Assembly (NCBI GenBank): GCA_937923795.1
Contig: CALDWI010000002.1
Coordinates: 16,546-80,545 of the forward strand
Direction: 5' to 3'
DNA: 64,000 nucleotides
From: an uncultured Collinsella sp.
GTDB taxonomy: Bacteria > Actinomycetota > Coriobacteriia > Coriobacteriales > Coriobacteriaceae
Position numbers and translations under genes: made by a program. Below the pieces are notes generated by a model. It worked only from the letters and a program-made list of their open reading frames with translations. It had not been told where the DNA came from and ran no database searches. Shown here in pieces: positions 8,447 through 16,535 of the stretch (positions are counted from its first letter, which is position 1; each line of letters starts with the position of its first letter).

Positions 8447-9601
8447 ATGGTCGAGTGGATTGTTAAGCGTGCGCAGGGCGACCGTGCGCGCGTGGGCACG
8501 TTGACGGGCGTGGTGTGTATTCTCGCCAATGTGGCACTATGCGCTGCGAAGGGCGTAATTGGCGTGCTGTCGGGATCGGTTTCGATTGTGGCGGATGCCA
8601 TGAACAACCTGTCCGATGCAAGCTCGAATATCGTGAGCGTGCTGGGCTTTAAGCTGGCGAGCAAGCCGGCCGACCCCGAGCATCCTTACGGCCACGGTCG
8701 CTACGAGTATCTCTCGGGTTTGGTCGTGGCGGCGCTCGTGCTGCTTATTGGCATCGAACTGGTGAAGTCCTCGGTGGAGCGTATTGTCAACCCGGAGCCT
8801 GTCGAATTCTCGTTTGCCCTGGTGGCAGTCCTGGCACTTTCGATGGTTGTAAAGCTGTGGATGGCGGCCCTCAACCAAAAGCTCGGCGATCGCATTGAGT
8901 CCGAGACGCTGCATGCGACCGCGCAGGATTCCAAGAACGATGTCCTTGCCACAGGCGCCGTGTTGGCGTGCGCAATTGTTTCGCAGGTGACGCACATCAA
9001 TCTTGACGCATGGGTCGGCCTTGCCGTTGGCGCCTATATTGGCTGGAGCGGTTTTGAGCTCATCCAGGATACGGTGAGCCCGCTTTTGGGCCAGTCGCCC
9101 GATCCTAAGCTGGTCAAGCACATTCGAGACAAGATCATGAGCTATCCCGGCGTTTTGGGCGTTCACGATTTGATGGTTCACGACTACGGCCCGGGCAGGA
9201 AGTTTGCAAGTGCGCATGCCGAGATGGCGGCCGAGGACAGCCCGTTGGAAAGTCACGACACGCTCGATAACATCGAGCAGTCGTTTAGGGACGAAGACGG
9301 CATGATCGTTACGCTTCACTACGATCCCATCGTGACCGACGATCCAAAGGTGGCGAGCATGCGCTTGCGCATTCACGCCATGGCCCAGGAGATCGATAGC
9401 CGCCTCTCGATTCATGACCTGCGCTGCGTGCCGGGTCCTACGCACACCAACGTGATCTTTGACTGCGTGCGTCCCTCGGATCTGCAGATGAGTGCCGAAG
9501 ACTTAAAGCACGCGCTGGCACAACGGGTCGAATCGGAATATCCCAAGTCGATTGCCAAGATTACGATCGACGAAGACTACGTAGGGCATACCCACGAGTA
9601 A
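8447..9601 (+). CDS. cation diffusion facilitator family transporter
   Basis: Proton-coupled exporter of divalent metals (zinc, iron or manganese class). The 384-residue protein has about six membrane segments in the first 210 residues, the DAMNNLSD metal-site motif of helix 2 and the HPYGHGRYE motif typical of FieF-like CDF proteins. A soluble C-terminal region contains a cation-efflux dimerisation domain (about 215-290) and an extra roughly 80-residue tail that looks like a partial second copy. The metal cannot be decided from sequence. It stands alone after a terminator. Confidence 0.88.
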   Translation: MVEWIVKRAQGDRARVGTLTGVVCILANVALCAAKGVIGVLSGSVSIVADAMNNLSDASSNIVSVLGFKLASKPADPEHPYGHGRYEYLSGLVVAALVLLIGIELVKSSVERIVNPEPVEFSFALVAVLALSMVVKLWMAALNQKLGDRIESETLHATAQDSKNDVLATGAVLACAIVSQVTHINLDAWVGLAVGAYIGWSGFELIQDTVSPLLGQSPDPKLVKHIRDKIMSYPGVLGVHDLMVHDYGPGRKFASAHAEMAAEDSPLESHDTLDNIEQSFRDEDGMIVTLHYDPIVTDDPKVASMRLRIHAMAQEIDSRLSIHDLRCVPGPTHTNVIFDCVRPSDLQMSAEDLKHALAQRVESEYPKSIAKITIDEDYVGHTHE

Positions 9602-9640
9602 GGCTGTGCCGGCAAAGCAAGTTATACAGAAGGGGAGAGC

Positions 9641-10261
9641 ATGAAGCGTCTATATCTACTCCGCCACGGCCAGACAGAATTCAACGTTAAAAAGCTCGTC
9701 CAGGGTCGCTGTGATTCACCGCTCACCGATTTGGGCCGTCAGCAAGCCGGGATGGCAGCCGCATGGCTCAAAGCCCACGGCGTCGTTCCCGACAAAGTGG
9801 TCTCTTCGCCCTTAGGCCGAGCCATGGACACTGCTCAGCTCGTCGCTACCGAACTCCTCGGCCCGGACGCAGCAGTCGAGCCCTGCGAAGGCATCATCGA
9901 GCGCTGCTACGGCACCTTCGAAGAAGGCCCCCACGACGCCCTGCCCACCGACGTTTGGGATCCGGGCGAGGACCTGGTCCCCTTCGGAGGAGAAGGAAGC
10001 CGCGCACTGCAAGAACGCATGGTAGGCGCCCTCACCAATCTCATGGGCTCCGAGGGCATCGAAACCCTCCTAGCAGTAAGCCACGGCAGCGCCAGCCGCC
10101 AATTTATCAAGGCCGCAGCCCCAGAGGGCTTTGAGCTCCCAACAAAACTCCCCAACTGCGCCATCATGATCTTCGGTTTTGACGATGCGCGAGAAGAGGA
10201 CGATACGCCCCAATGCAAGTTCACCTTGCAACAAATTGTGGACCCTCAACAAAGTCATTAG
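9641..10261 (+). CDS. histidine phosphatase family protein
   Basis: Member of the phosphoglycerate mutase-like superfamily, 206 residues. The phosphohistidine motif LRHGQTEFN puts the nucleophile at His9. A GRC-DSPLTDLGRQQA stretch follows, and the second conserved histidine lies in VSHGSASR. GGGGAG before the ATG is a good ribosome-binding site. Members act as phosphatases or mutases on varied small phosphates, and the substrate cannot be assigned. It lies 40 nt after the CDF gene and is followed by a large foldback structure. Confidence 0.85.
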   Translation: MKRLYLLRHGQTEFNVKKLVQGRCDSPLTDLGRQQAGMAAAWLKAHGVVPDKVVSSPLGRAMDTAQLVATELLGPDAAVEPCEGIIERCYGTFEEGPHDALPTDVWDPGEDLVPFGGEGSRALQERMVGALTNLMGSEGIETLLAVSHGSASRQFIKAAAPEGFELPTKLPNCAIMIFGFDDAREEDDTPQCKFTLQQIVDPQQSH

Positions 10262-10296
10262 CCTGAGCGAGCAGAGTTAAGCAGACATCAACGTGG

Positions 10297-10461
10297 CGTT
10301 CCCAGTGTGCGGCGGAGGGGGCGGGCCTGAGACATATTAAGGTTGTCGCGAGTTCCGCACGAACAGGAGAGCACTTAATGTGCTCTCCGTCGTGAGCAGG
10401 ACTGTAGAGCAGCAACCTTAATATGTCTCAGGCCCGCCCCCTCCGCCGCACACTGGGAACG
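10297..10461. repeat. 165-nt foldback with perfect 49-bp arms
   Basis: Positions 10297-10345 and 10413-10461 are exact reverse complements over 49 bp. Five more pairs form outside after a two-base bulge. Inside the loop a second hairpin (ggagagcac at 10366-10374 with gtgctctcc at 10380-10388) and a CACGA/TCGTG pair nest. Either strand would fold into one long rod. There is no coding potential. It lies between the phosphatase gene and the rplC promoter. It may be a miniature inverted-repeat element or a very strong bidirectional terminator. Confidence 0.85.
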
Positions 10462-10508
10462 TGCCACGCACTTTACCTGCGTAAACAATGTGAGTGAAAT
10501 ATGAATCT

Positions 10509-10540
10509 CGATGGATACGCCCGCAGCCGTGTATACTAAA
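10509..10540 (+). promoter_or_regulatory. putative promoter of the rplC unit
   Basis: A TATACT -10 box sits at 10532-10537. The 25-nt block ending there (10512-10536) matches the block upstream of rplB (12377-12401) at 22 of 25 positions. No strong -35 hexamer is seen. The next downstream gene is rplC. Confidence 0.5.
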
Positions 10541-10544
10541 CAGC

Positions 10545-10720
10545 TGTGTGTAACCAGGGGAGTATTCTGGCTGGACAAAATGCCTGCTTAATAGGGTTGT
10601 CAGGTAGTCCGGGCGAAATACAAGGCTGGGGAGCACGTCGTGTAAGTAGTGGTCCTCTAGGGGCGTACGCTCGGTGGTGTACGCATTGTCCCAAGACCAC
10701 GCGAGAGTTGGGATCATATC
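10545..10720 (+). ncRNA. putative structured leader of the rplC operon
   Basis: About 175 nt of untranslated sequence separate the likely transcription start from rplC. It contains nested complementary segments: GTGGTC at 10649-10654 with GACCAC at 10695-10700, enclosing GCGTAC at 10663-10668 with GTACGC at 10679-10684. S10-type operons are often autoregulated by L4 through such leaders, and rplD is the second gene here, so a similar role is plausible. No match to a specific known leader family could be confirmed. Confidence 0.4.
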
Positions 10721-11341
10721 TTGATCAGCATGATTCTCGGCCGCAAGATTGGCATGACCCAGGTTTGGGACGAGGACGACAACGTCGTTCCCGTCACGGT
10801 CATCCAGGCTGGCCCCTGCGCTGTCTCGCAGGTTAAAACTCAGGCAACCGACGGCTATGATGCCGTCCAGATCGGTTTCGGCGACATCAAGGCCAAGAAC
10901 GTGAACAAGCCCATGGCTGGTCACTTCGCCAAGGCTGGCGTCGAGCCTGTCCGCTTCCTTCGTGAGGTCCGCGTCGAGAACGGCGAGGAGCACAAGGTCG
11001 GCGAGGTCGTCACCGTCGCTGATTTCGCTGATGTCGAGAAGGTCGACGTCATCGGTACCTCCAAGGGTAAGGGCTTCCAGGGTCGCATCAAGCGCTGGGG
11101 TCAGCGCCGCGGTCCTATGACGCATGGTTCTCACTTCCAGCGTCACCCCGGTTCTATCGGTCAGTGCGCCTATCCTGCGCGCGTCCTCAAGGGCGTCAAG
11201 ATGGCCGGTCACATGGGTAACGAGCGCGTTACCGTCAAGAACCTTTCCGTTGTCCGCATCGATGCCGAGCAGAACCTCATCTTGGTCAAGGGCGCTGTCC
11301 CGGGTGCCAAGAATGGTCTCGTCGCCATCCGTATGGCCTAA
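10721..11341 (+). CDS. rplC: 50S ribosomal protein L3
   Basis: Large-subunit protein that binds near the peptidyl-transferase centre and starts 50S assembly. The 206-residue chain begins MISMILGRKIGMTQVW and contains the conserved KGKGFQGRIKRWG and HGSHFQRHPGSIG stretches. The TTG at 10721 is preferred, since family members start MIS(T/M)ILG; an ATG at 10730 is the alternative. rpsJ, which normally precedes rplC, is absent from the window; a foldback and leader region stand in its place. Confidence 0.95.
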   Translation: MISMILGRKIGMTQVWDEDDNVVPVTVIQAGPCAVSQVKTQATDGYDAVQIGFGDIKAKNVNKPMAGHFAKAGVEPVRFLREVRVENGEEHKVGEVVTVADFADVEKVDVIGTSKGKGFQGRIKRWGQRRGPMTHGSHFQRHPGSIGQCAYPARVLKGVKMAGHMGNERVTVKNLSVVRIDAEQNLILVKGAVPGAKNGLVAIRMA

Positions 11342-11387
11342 GGGCCCAGCCCATTTAGCCCAGCGTCATACCAAGGAGAACACTTAA

Positions 11388-12014
11388 ATGGCAAAGTTTG
11401 AAGTAAAGAACAGCGAGGGCAAGAAGGTCGCCGAGGCCGAGCTCGCCGCTGAGGTGTACGGCATCGAGCCGAACATCCACGTTATGCACCACATCGTCAA
11501 GTGCCAGATGGCCTCTTGGCGTCAGGGCACCCAGTCCGCTAAGGGCCGCTCTGAGGTTTCCGGTGGCGGCAAGAAGCCTTGGCGTCAGAAGGGCACCGGC
11601 CGTGCCCGCCAGGGTTCCATCCGTGCTGCCCAATGGCGTCACGGTGGCGTCGTCTTCGCCCCCAAGCCCCGTTCCTACGCTAAGCGTATGAACAACAAGG
11701 AGGTCAAGCTGGCTATGCGCTCCGCGCTGTCCGCCAAGCTGGCCGATGGCGAGCTCGTGCTCGTCGACGACTACGGCTTCGAGAAGCCTTCCACCAAGGC
11801 TGCCGTCGCCATGCTCAAGGCTCTCGGCCTTGAGGGCAAGCGTCTGACCATCATCGTTCGCGATGAGGACGTCAACGCCTACCTGTCGTTCCGCAACATT
11901 CCCAAGACGTTCATCATCACCGCTGACGAGGCCAACACCTACGATCTCGTCAACAACAACGCCGTGCTGATGCCCGCCGACATCGCCGCTCACTTCGGGG
12001 AGGTGCTTGCATAA
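11388..12014 (+). CDS. rplD: 50S ribosomal protein L4
   Basis: Large-subunit protein lining the exit tunnel; in several bacteria it also represses its own operon. The 208-residue protein shows the tunnel-loop sequence GGGKKPWRQKGTGRARQGS at about residues 62-80 and the ordinary C-terminal Rossmann-like part. AAGGAGA lies ahead of the ATG. It is co-directional with rplC (46-nt gap) and directly abuts rplW. Confidence 0.96.
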   Translation: MAKFEVKNSEGKKVAEAELAAEVYGIEPNIHVMHHIVKCQMASWRQGTQSAKGRSEVSGGGKKPWRQKGTGRARQGSIRAAQWRHGGVVFAPKPRSYAKRMNNKEVKLAMRSALSAKLADGELVLVDDYGFEKPSTKAAVAMLKALGLEGKRLTIIVRDEDVNAYLSFRNIPKTFIITADEANTYDLVNNNAVLMPADIAAHFGEVLA

Positions 12015-12302
12015 ATGACCGCCCACGAGATCATCATCCGTCCGATCGTGTCCGAGCGTTCCTTCTCCGGCATGGAGCTGAACAAGTACACGTTCGAGGT
12101 CGCCAAGGATGCTAACAAGTATCAGATCAAGGACGCTGTCGAGGAGATCTTTGGCGTCAAGGTCGTTCGCGTGAACACCCTGACGGTCAAGCCCAAGACC
12201 AAGCGCGTGCGCTATGTCGCCGGCAAGACCCGTTCTTGGAAGAAGGCCATCGTCACGCTGGCCGAGGGCGACACCATCGAGGTCTTTGGTAACCAGGCCT
12301 AA
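12015..12302 (+). CDS. rplW: 50S ribosomal protein L23
   Basis: Protein at the tunnel exit that docks trigger factor and SRP. It has 95 residues and begins with the characteristic EIIIRPIVSERS; a basic VKPKTKRVRY loop lies near residues 55-65. Its ATG follows the rplD stop without a gap, so translation is coupled. A hairpin follows it, so it may be the last gene of the first ribosomal transcript. Confidence 0.95.
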   Translation: MTAHEIIIRPIVSERSFSGMELNKYTFEVAKDANKYQIKDAVEEIFGVKVVRVNTLTVKPKTKRVRYVAGKTRSWKKAIVTLAEGDTIEVFGNQA

Positions 12303-12320
12303 GACTCGCTGCTGTTGAGT

Positions 12321-12356
12321 GAGCTCATGCCTCCCAAATAGGGGAGGCGGGAGCTC
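12321..12356 (+). terminator. hairpin between rplW and rplB (terminator or attenuator)
   Basis: GAGCTC and GCCTCCC pair with GGGAGGC and GAGCTC around an AAATAG loop. The downstream sequence AAGGTTTTGGG has only a short T-run, so termination may be partial. It stands directly before the promoter-like block upstream of rplB. Confidence 0.5.
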
Positions 12357-12376
12357 AAGGTTTTGGGCGTATAAAA

Positions 12377-12402
12377 TGGACACGCCCGGAACCGTGTATA
12401 CG
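12377..12402 (+). promoter_or_regulatory. putative promoter of the rplB unit
   Basis: The 25-nt block TGGACACGCCCGGAACCGTG plus TATAC is nearly identical to the one before rplC. TATACG at 12397-12402 would be the -10 box. It lies about 80 nt before the rplB start, suggesting the S10 block is divided into separately initiated transcripts. Confidence 0.5.
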
Positions 12403-12481
12403 TCCGGTGTCATCGCACCCGAGGCAGAACCTCGAATCCCTGTCTGCGATGGCTAACGGATTCCTATTGAAAGGGATTGTA

Positions 12482-13312
12482 ATGGCTGTAAAGCACCTTA
12501 AGCCGACCTCCGCTGGTAGGCGTTGGCAGACGATCTCCGACTTCTCCGAGATTACCTGCACCAAGCCCGAGAAGTCTCTTCTCGAGCCCCTGCCCAAGAA
12601 GGCCGGTCGTAACAACAACGGCCGCATCACCACCCGCCACCAGGGCGGCGGCGTGAAGCGTCGTTACCGCGTGATCGACTTCAAGCGCAACAAGGATGGC
12701 GTGCCCGCCAAGGTTGCCACGATCGAGTACGATCCGAACCGTTCCGCTCGCATCGCTCTGCTGCACTACGCTGACGGTGAGAAGCGCTACATCCTGGCTC
12801 CCAAGGGCCTCGAGGTCGGTCAGACCATCATGTCCGGTTCTGACGCCGACATCAAGCCGGGCAACGCTCTGCCCCTCGCCGACATCCCCGTCGGTACGCT
12901 CATCCACGCCGTCGAGTTCCAGCCGGGCAAGGGCGCTGCTATCGCCCGTTCCGCCGGTAACTCCTGCCAGCTGATGGGTAAGGAGGGCAAGTACGCCATC
13001 GTCCGTATGCCTTCCTCCGAGATGCGCCGCATCCTCGTTACCTGCCGCGCCACCGTCGGTGAGGTCGGCAACGCCGATCACTCCAACATCGTCATTGGCA
13101 AGGCCGGCCGTAAGCGTCACATGAACGTGCGCCCGACCGTCCGCGGTACCGTCATGAACCCTGTCGACCACCCGCACGGCGGTGGCGAGGGCAAGAACCA
13201 CACCTCTGGTCGTCCCTCCGTTACCCCCTGGGGTAAGCCGACGAAGGGCCTTCGTACGCGCAAGAAGAAGAAGGTCTCGAACCAGCACATCATTCGTCGC
13301 CGTAAGAAGTAA
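12482..13312 (+). CDS. rplB: 50S ribosomal protein L2
   Basis: Core large-subunit protein near the peptidyl-transferase centre and bridge B7b. At 276 residues it has the usual length. It shows GRNNNGRITTRHQGGGVKRR near residues 42-61 and the highly conserved C-terminal NPVDHPHGGGEG. The ATG at 12482 gives the normal N-terminus MAVKHLKPTSAGRRW; GAAAGG precedes it. An in-frame extension upstream is not used because a promoter-like block lies there. Confidence 0.97.
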   Translation: MAVKHLKPTSAGRRWQTISDFSEITCTKPEKSLLEPLPKKAGRNNNGRITTRHQGGGVKRRYRVIDFKRNKDGVPAKVATIEYDPNRSARIALLHYADGEKRYILAPKGLEVGQTIMSGSDADIKPGNALPLADIPVGTLIHAVEFQPGKGAAIARSAGNSCQLMGKEGKYAIVRMPSSEMRRILVTCRATVGEVGNADHSNIVIGKAGRKRHMNVRPTVRGTVMNPVDHPHGGGEGKNHTSGRPSVTPWGKPTKGLRTRKKKKVSNQHIIRRRKK

Positions 13313-13344
13313 TTTCGGATACCGAGTTTTAGGAGAAAGCACTT

Positions 13345-13605
13345 ATGAGCAGAAGTCTCAAAAAGGGCCCGTTCGTGGAGACTCGCCTTCTCTCGCGTAT
13401 CACCGCGATGAACGAGGCTGGCAAGAAGGACGTCGTGAAGACCTGGTCCCGCGCGTCCACTATCTTCCCCGAGATGGTTGGTCACACCATCGCCGTCCAC
13501 GACGGCCGCAAGCATGTGCCCGTGTATGTTACCGAGTCCATGGTTGGTCACAAGCTCGGCGAGTTCGCGCCGACTCGTACGTTCCGTGGCCACAAGGCCA
13601 AATAG
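13345..13605 (+). CDS. rpsS: 30S ribosomal protein S19
   Basis: Small-subunit head protein forming a complex with S13. It has 86 residues starting MSRSLKKGPFVE, with the conserved VGHKLGEFAPTRTFRGH near its C-terminus. A TAGGAG ribosome-binding site precedes the ATG. It follows rplB and precedes rplV in the conserved S10 order. Confidence 0.96.
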   Translation: MSRSLKKGPFVETRLLSRITAMNEAGKKDVVKTWSRASTIFPEMVGHTIAVHDGRKHVPVYVTESMVGHKLGEFAPTRTFRGHKAK

Positions 13606-13619
13606 GGGGTTAACCGTAA

Positions 13620-13991
13620 ATGGCAACTAAGTCTATTGAAACTGAGGCCACCGAGGTTCGCGCCGTCGCTAAGTACGTGCGTGTTTCCCCCAGCAAGGCC
13701 CGCCTGGTGGTCGATCTGATCCGCCGCAAGCCTGTCGCTCAGGCCTTCGACATCCTCCACTTCTGCGACCGCGCCGTCGCCGTGGATGTCGAGAAGGTTC
13801 TCCGTTCCGCCGTTGCGAACGCCGAGAACAACAACGGTCTGCGTGCCGACAACCTGGTTGTCGCCGCTGCCTATGTTGACGAGGGTCCGACGCTTAAGCG
13901 CATCCGTCCCCGCGCCAAGGGTTCCGCTTCTCGCATTCTGAAGCGTACTTCCCACATCACCGTCGTCGTTGCTTCTCGAAAGGAGGCGTAA
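13620..13991 (+). CDS. rplV: 50S ribosomal protein L22
   Basis: Large-subunit protein whose beta-hairpin lines the exit tunnel. It has 123 residues; the conserved VRVSPSKARLVVDLIRRK occurs near residues 21-38 and the tunnel-loop motif RIRPRAKGSASRILKR near the C-terminus. The stop codon region carries AAAGGAGG, which serves as the ribosome-binding site of rpsC just downstream. Confidence 0.95.
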   Translation: MATKSIETEATEVRAVAKYVRVSPSKARLVVDLIRRKPVAQAFDILHFCDRAVAVDVEKVLRSAVANAENNNGLRADNLVVAAAYVDEGPTLKRIRPRAKGSASRILKRTSHITVVVASRKEA

Positions 13992-13997
13992 AGCTGT

Positions 13998-14708
13998 ATG
14001 GGTCAGAAAGTCTACCCCACCGGCTTCCGTCTTGGCATCACCGAGAACTGGCGCTCCCGCTGGTTCGCAGAGAAGGATTACGCTAAGACCCTCGGTAACG
14101 ATCTCGAGATCCGCAAGTACCTCGAGAAGCGTCTTTCCCGCGCAGCTGTCTCCCGCGTCGAGATCGAGCGCGCTGGCGACAAGGTGAAGGTCATCATCCT
14201 CACCGCTCGCCCTGGCGTTGTCATCGGTAAGAAGGGTGCCGAGATCGATACCCTCCGCACCGAGCTCGAGAAGGTCGCTGGCGTCTCCAAGGGCCAGCTC
14301 TCCGTCGACGTTGTCGAGATCAAGCGCCCCGAGCTCGACGCCAACCTCGTTGCTCAGTCTATCGCCGAGCAGCTCGAGGGCCGCGTTGCCTTCCGTCGCG
14401 CTATGCGCAAGGCTGTCCAGTCCGCCCGCAAGGCCGGCGCTAAGGGCATCCGTATCCAGTGCTCCGGTCGTCTCGGCGGTGCCGAGATGGGCCGTCGTGA
14501 GTGGTACCGTGAGGGTCGCGTGCCTCTGCACACCCTCCGTGCCAAGATCGACTACGGCACGGCTGTCGCCAGCACCACCATGGGCGCTTGCGGCGTGAAG
14601 GTCTGGATCTACCTGGGCGAGAAGCTCCCGGGCCAGCCTGTTCCCAACCCTGCACTCGAGGGCTCTTCCCGTCCTCGTCGTCGTAACTCCGAGAGGAGGG
14701 GTCAGTAG
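13998..14708 (+). CDS. rpsC: 30S ribosomal protein S3
   Basis: Small-subunit head protein at the mRNA entry, with KH domain and helicase role. The 236-residue protein begins MGQKVYPTGFRLGI and contains the KH motif PGVVIGKKGAEI. A basic, Arg-rich tail ends the chain. The start has AAAGGAGG about 10 nt upstream. Its TAG shares one base with the GTG start of rplP. Confidence 0.96.
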   Translation: MGQKVYPTGFRLGITENWRSRWFAEKDYAKTLGNDLEIRKYLEKRLSRAAVSRVEIERAGDKVKVIILTARPGVVIGKKGAEIDTLRTELEKVAGVSKGQLSVDVVEIKRPELDANLVAQSIAEQLEGRVAFRRAMRKAVQSARKAGAKGIRIQCSGRLGGAEMGRREWYREGRVPLHTLRAKIDYGTAVASTTMGACGVKVWIYLGEKLPGQPVPNPALEGSSRPRRRNSERRGQ

Positions 14709-15211
14709 TGCTTGCCCCTAAGCGTATTCTTCACCGCAAGGTGCAGCGTGGCTCCATGAAGGGCCAGGCCAAGGGTAATACCGAGCTGCATTTCGGCGAG
14801 TTTGGTATCCAGGCTCTCGAGGCCCATTGGATCACCAACCGTCAGATCGAGGCCGCTCGTATTGCCATGACCCGCTACATGAAGCGTGGCGGTCGTGTCT
14901 ACATCACGATCTTCCCCGATAAGCCTATCACCAAGAAGCCTGCCGAGACTCGCATGGGTTCTGGTAAGGGTAACCCCGAGGAGTGGGTGGCCGTCGTCAA
15001 GCCCGGCCGCATCATGTTCGAGGTCAAGGGCGTGCCCGAGGAGGTCGCTCGCGAGGCTCTGCGTCTTGCACAGCACAAGCTTCCCATCAAGACCAAGATT
15101 GTTGCTGCCAAGAACGCTGAGCAGCGCATCGAGAAGGAGATGGCTGAGGAGGCCGCTCTCGAGGCCAAGTGGGCTGCTGAGGACGCCGCCGCCGCCAAGG
15201 AGGAGAACTAA
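14708..15211 (+). CDS. rplP: 50S ribosomal protein L16 with C-terminal extension
   Basis: Large-subunit protein contacting the A-site tRNA elbow. It begins with GTG (MLAPKRILHRKVQRG) and carries KPITKKPAETRMGSGKGNPE. At 167 residues it is about 30 longer than the usual 137-144; the extra C-terminal part is Ala/Glu/Lys-rich and probably helical. It overlaps both rpsC and rpmC by one base, showing tight translational coupling. Confidence 0.95.
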   Translation: MLAPKRILHRKVQRGSMKGQAKGNTELHFGEFGIQALEAHWITNRQIEAARIAMTRYMKRGGRVYITIFPDKPITKKPAETRMGSGKGNPEEWVAVVKPGRIMFEVKGVPEEVAREALRLAQHKLPIKTKIVAAKNAEQRIEKEMAEEAALEAKWAAEDAAAAKEEN

Positions 15212-15426
15212 TGAAGCCCGCAGAGATTCGTGAGCTCTCGGACGCTCAGCTCGTTGAGAAGCTGAAGGAAATGCGCGCCGAGCTCTTTAACCTTCGTTTC
15301 CAGATGGCCACCAGCCAGCTGGACAACACCGCTCGCGTCAACACCGTGAAGAAGGACATCGCTCGCGTCCTCACGGAGCAGCGCGCCCGCGAGATCGCAG
15401 CGGAGAAGTCCGCTGTCGCCGAGTAG
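15211..15426 (+). CDS. rpmC: 50S ribosomal protein L29
   Basis: Small helical-hairpin protein near the tunnel exit, 71 residues. Starts MKPAEIRELSDAQLVEKLKE and contains ELFNLRFQMATSQLDN, both typical of L29. The ATG overlaps the rplP stop (TAATG), so translation is coupled. Confidence 0.95.
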   Translation: MKPAEIRELSDAQLVEKLKEMRAELFNLRFQMATSQLDNTARVNTVKKDIARVLTEQRAREIAAEKSAVAE

Positions 15427-15442
15427 GACCTAAGGAGAGAAC

Positions 15443-15703
15443 ATGACTGATTCGCGTAACTCGCGTAAGGTCCGTACGGGTGTCGTTACCTCCGTCTCCG
15501 GTGCCAAGACCATTGTTGTCACCATCACCGAGCGCAAGCGTCACCCCAAGTACGGCAAGATGATGACCAGCTCCAAGAAGCTGCACGCTCACGACGAGGA
15601 GTGCACGGCTGGCGTGGGCGACACCGTCCGCGTTATGGAGACCCGTCCTATGTCCAAGATGAAGCGTTGGCGCCTCATCGAGGTCGTCGAGCGCGCTAAA
15701 TAA
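15443..15703 (+). CDS. rpsQ: 30S ribosomal protein S17
   Basis: Small-subunit primary binding protein with OB fold, 86 residues. It shows RKVRTGVVTSVSGAKTIVV at the N-terminus and the conserved KRHPKYGK and RPMSKMKRWRL segments. AAGGAGAG lies before the ATG. The next gene starts 118 nt later with its own possible promoter, so a transcript boundary may fall here. Confidence 0.95.
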   Translation: MTDSRNSRKVRTGVVTSVSGAKTIVVTITERKRHPKYGKMMTSSKKLHAHDEECTAGVGDTVRVMETRPMSKMKRWRLIEVVERAK

Positions 15704-15759
15704 GCAGTCGCTCATACGACTTGTACGTTTCCGAAGATGTGCGTATGCCTGGCTTGCAT

Positions 15760-15780
15760 ACCACGGGCCGTATAAAGGCT
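15760..15780 (+). promoter_or_regulatory. possible promoter before rplN
   Basis: TATAAA at 15771-15776 follows ACGGGCCG, resembling the 3' half of the blocks before rplC and rplB. No convincing -35 hexamer was found. The 118-nt gap between rpsQ and rplN is unusual for this operon and could hold a promoter. Confidence 0.3.
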
Positions 15781-15821
15781 GCGCACCTCTCTTCGGTTCT
15801 TAGTTCGGAGGAACATCTACC

Positions 15822-16190
15822 ATGATTCAGATGCAAACCATGCTGAACGTCGCCGACAACTCCGGCGCTCGCAAGATTCGCTGCATCAAGGTGCTTGGCG
15901 GTTCCAAGCGTCGTTATGCAGGCATCGGCGATGTGTTCATCGGTGCTGTCCAGGAGGCTACCCCTGGCGCCAACGTCAAGAAGAAGGACGTTGTCCGTTG
16001 CGTCGTCGTTCGCACCGTTAAGGAGATCCGCCGCAAGGATGGCTCCTACATTCGCTTTGATGAGAACGCCTGCGTTGTCATCAACAACGATGGTTCGCCC
16101 GTCGGCACCCGTATCTTCGGGCCTGTCGCTCGCGAGCTTCGTGACAAGAAGTACATGAAGATCGTCTCGCTCGCTCCCGAGACCCTGTAG
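15822..16190 (+). CDS. rplN: 50S ribosomal protein L14
   Basis: Large-subunit protein at the intersubunit interface. The 122-residue chain starts MIQMQTMLNVADNSGARK and contains GDVFIGAVQEATPGANVKKK and the FGPVARELR motif near the end, all diagnostic. GGAGGAA lies before the ATG. rplX follows by 13 nt. Confidence 0.96.
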   Translation: MIQMQTMLNVADNSGARKIRCIKVLGGSKRRYAGIGDVFIGAVQEATPGANVKKKDVVRCVVVRTVKEIRRKDGSYIRFDENACVVINNDGSPVGTRIFGPVARELRDKKYMKIVSLAPETL

Positions 16191-16203
16191 TTAGGGGAGA
16201 TAT

Positions 16204-16509
16204 ATGTATATCAAGAAGGGCGATAAGGTCCAGGTTCTCTCTGGTAAGGATCGCGGCAAGCAGGGCGTTGTCCTGCGTGCTCTCCCCGCCGAGAACAAGG
16301 TCGTTGTCGAGGGCGTTTCGGTCGTCAAGAAGGCCGTCAAGCCCAACGCTGCCAACCAGCAGGGCGGCATCGTTTCGCAGGAGGCCCCCATCGACGCCTC
16401 CAACGTCAATCTCGTTTGCCCCGAGTGCGGTAAGGTTACCCGCGTCGGTCACGAGAAGGACGGCAAGAACAAGCTGCGCGTCTGCAAGAAGTGCGGCCAC
16501 AAGTTCTAA
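16204..16509 (+). CDS. rplX: 50S ribosomal protein L24
   Basis: Initiator protein of 50S assembly, with KOW motif. The 101-residue protein starts MYIKKGDKVQVLSGKDRGKQ and ends with a CxxC-x(n)-CxxC zinc ribbon (CPECGK and CKKCGH). In most bacteria rplE comes next; here a terminator follows and rplE lies about 29 kb downstream. This is the left edge of the interruption. Confidence 0.96.
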   Translation: MYIKKGDKVQVLSGKDRGKQGVVLRALPAENKVVVEGVSVVKKAVKPNAANQQGGIVSQEAPIDASNVNLVCPECGKVTRVGHEKDGKNKLRVCKKCGHKF

Positions 16510-16535
16510 GCTGCCCGCAACATCAAGTTGCTAGT

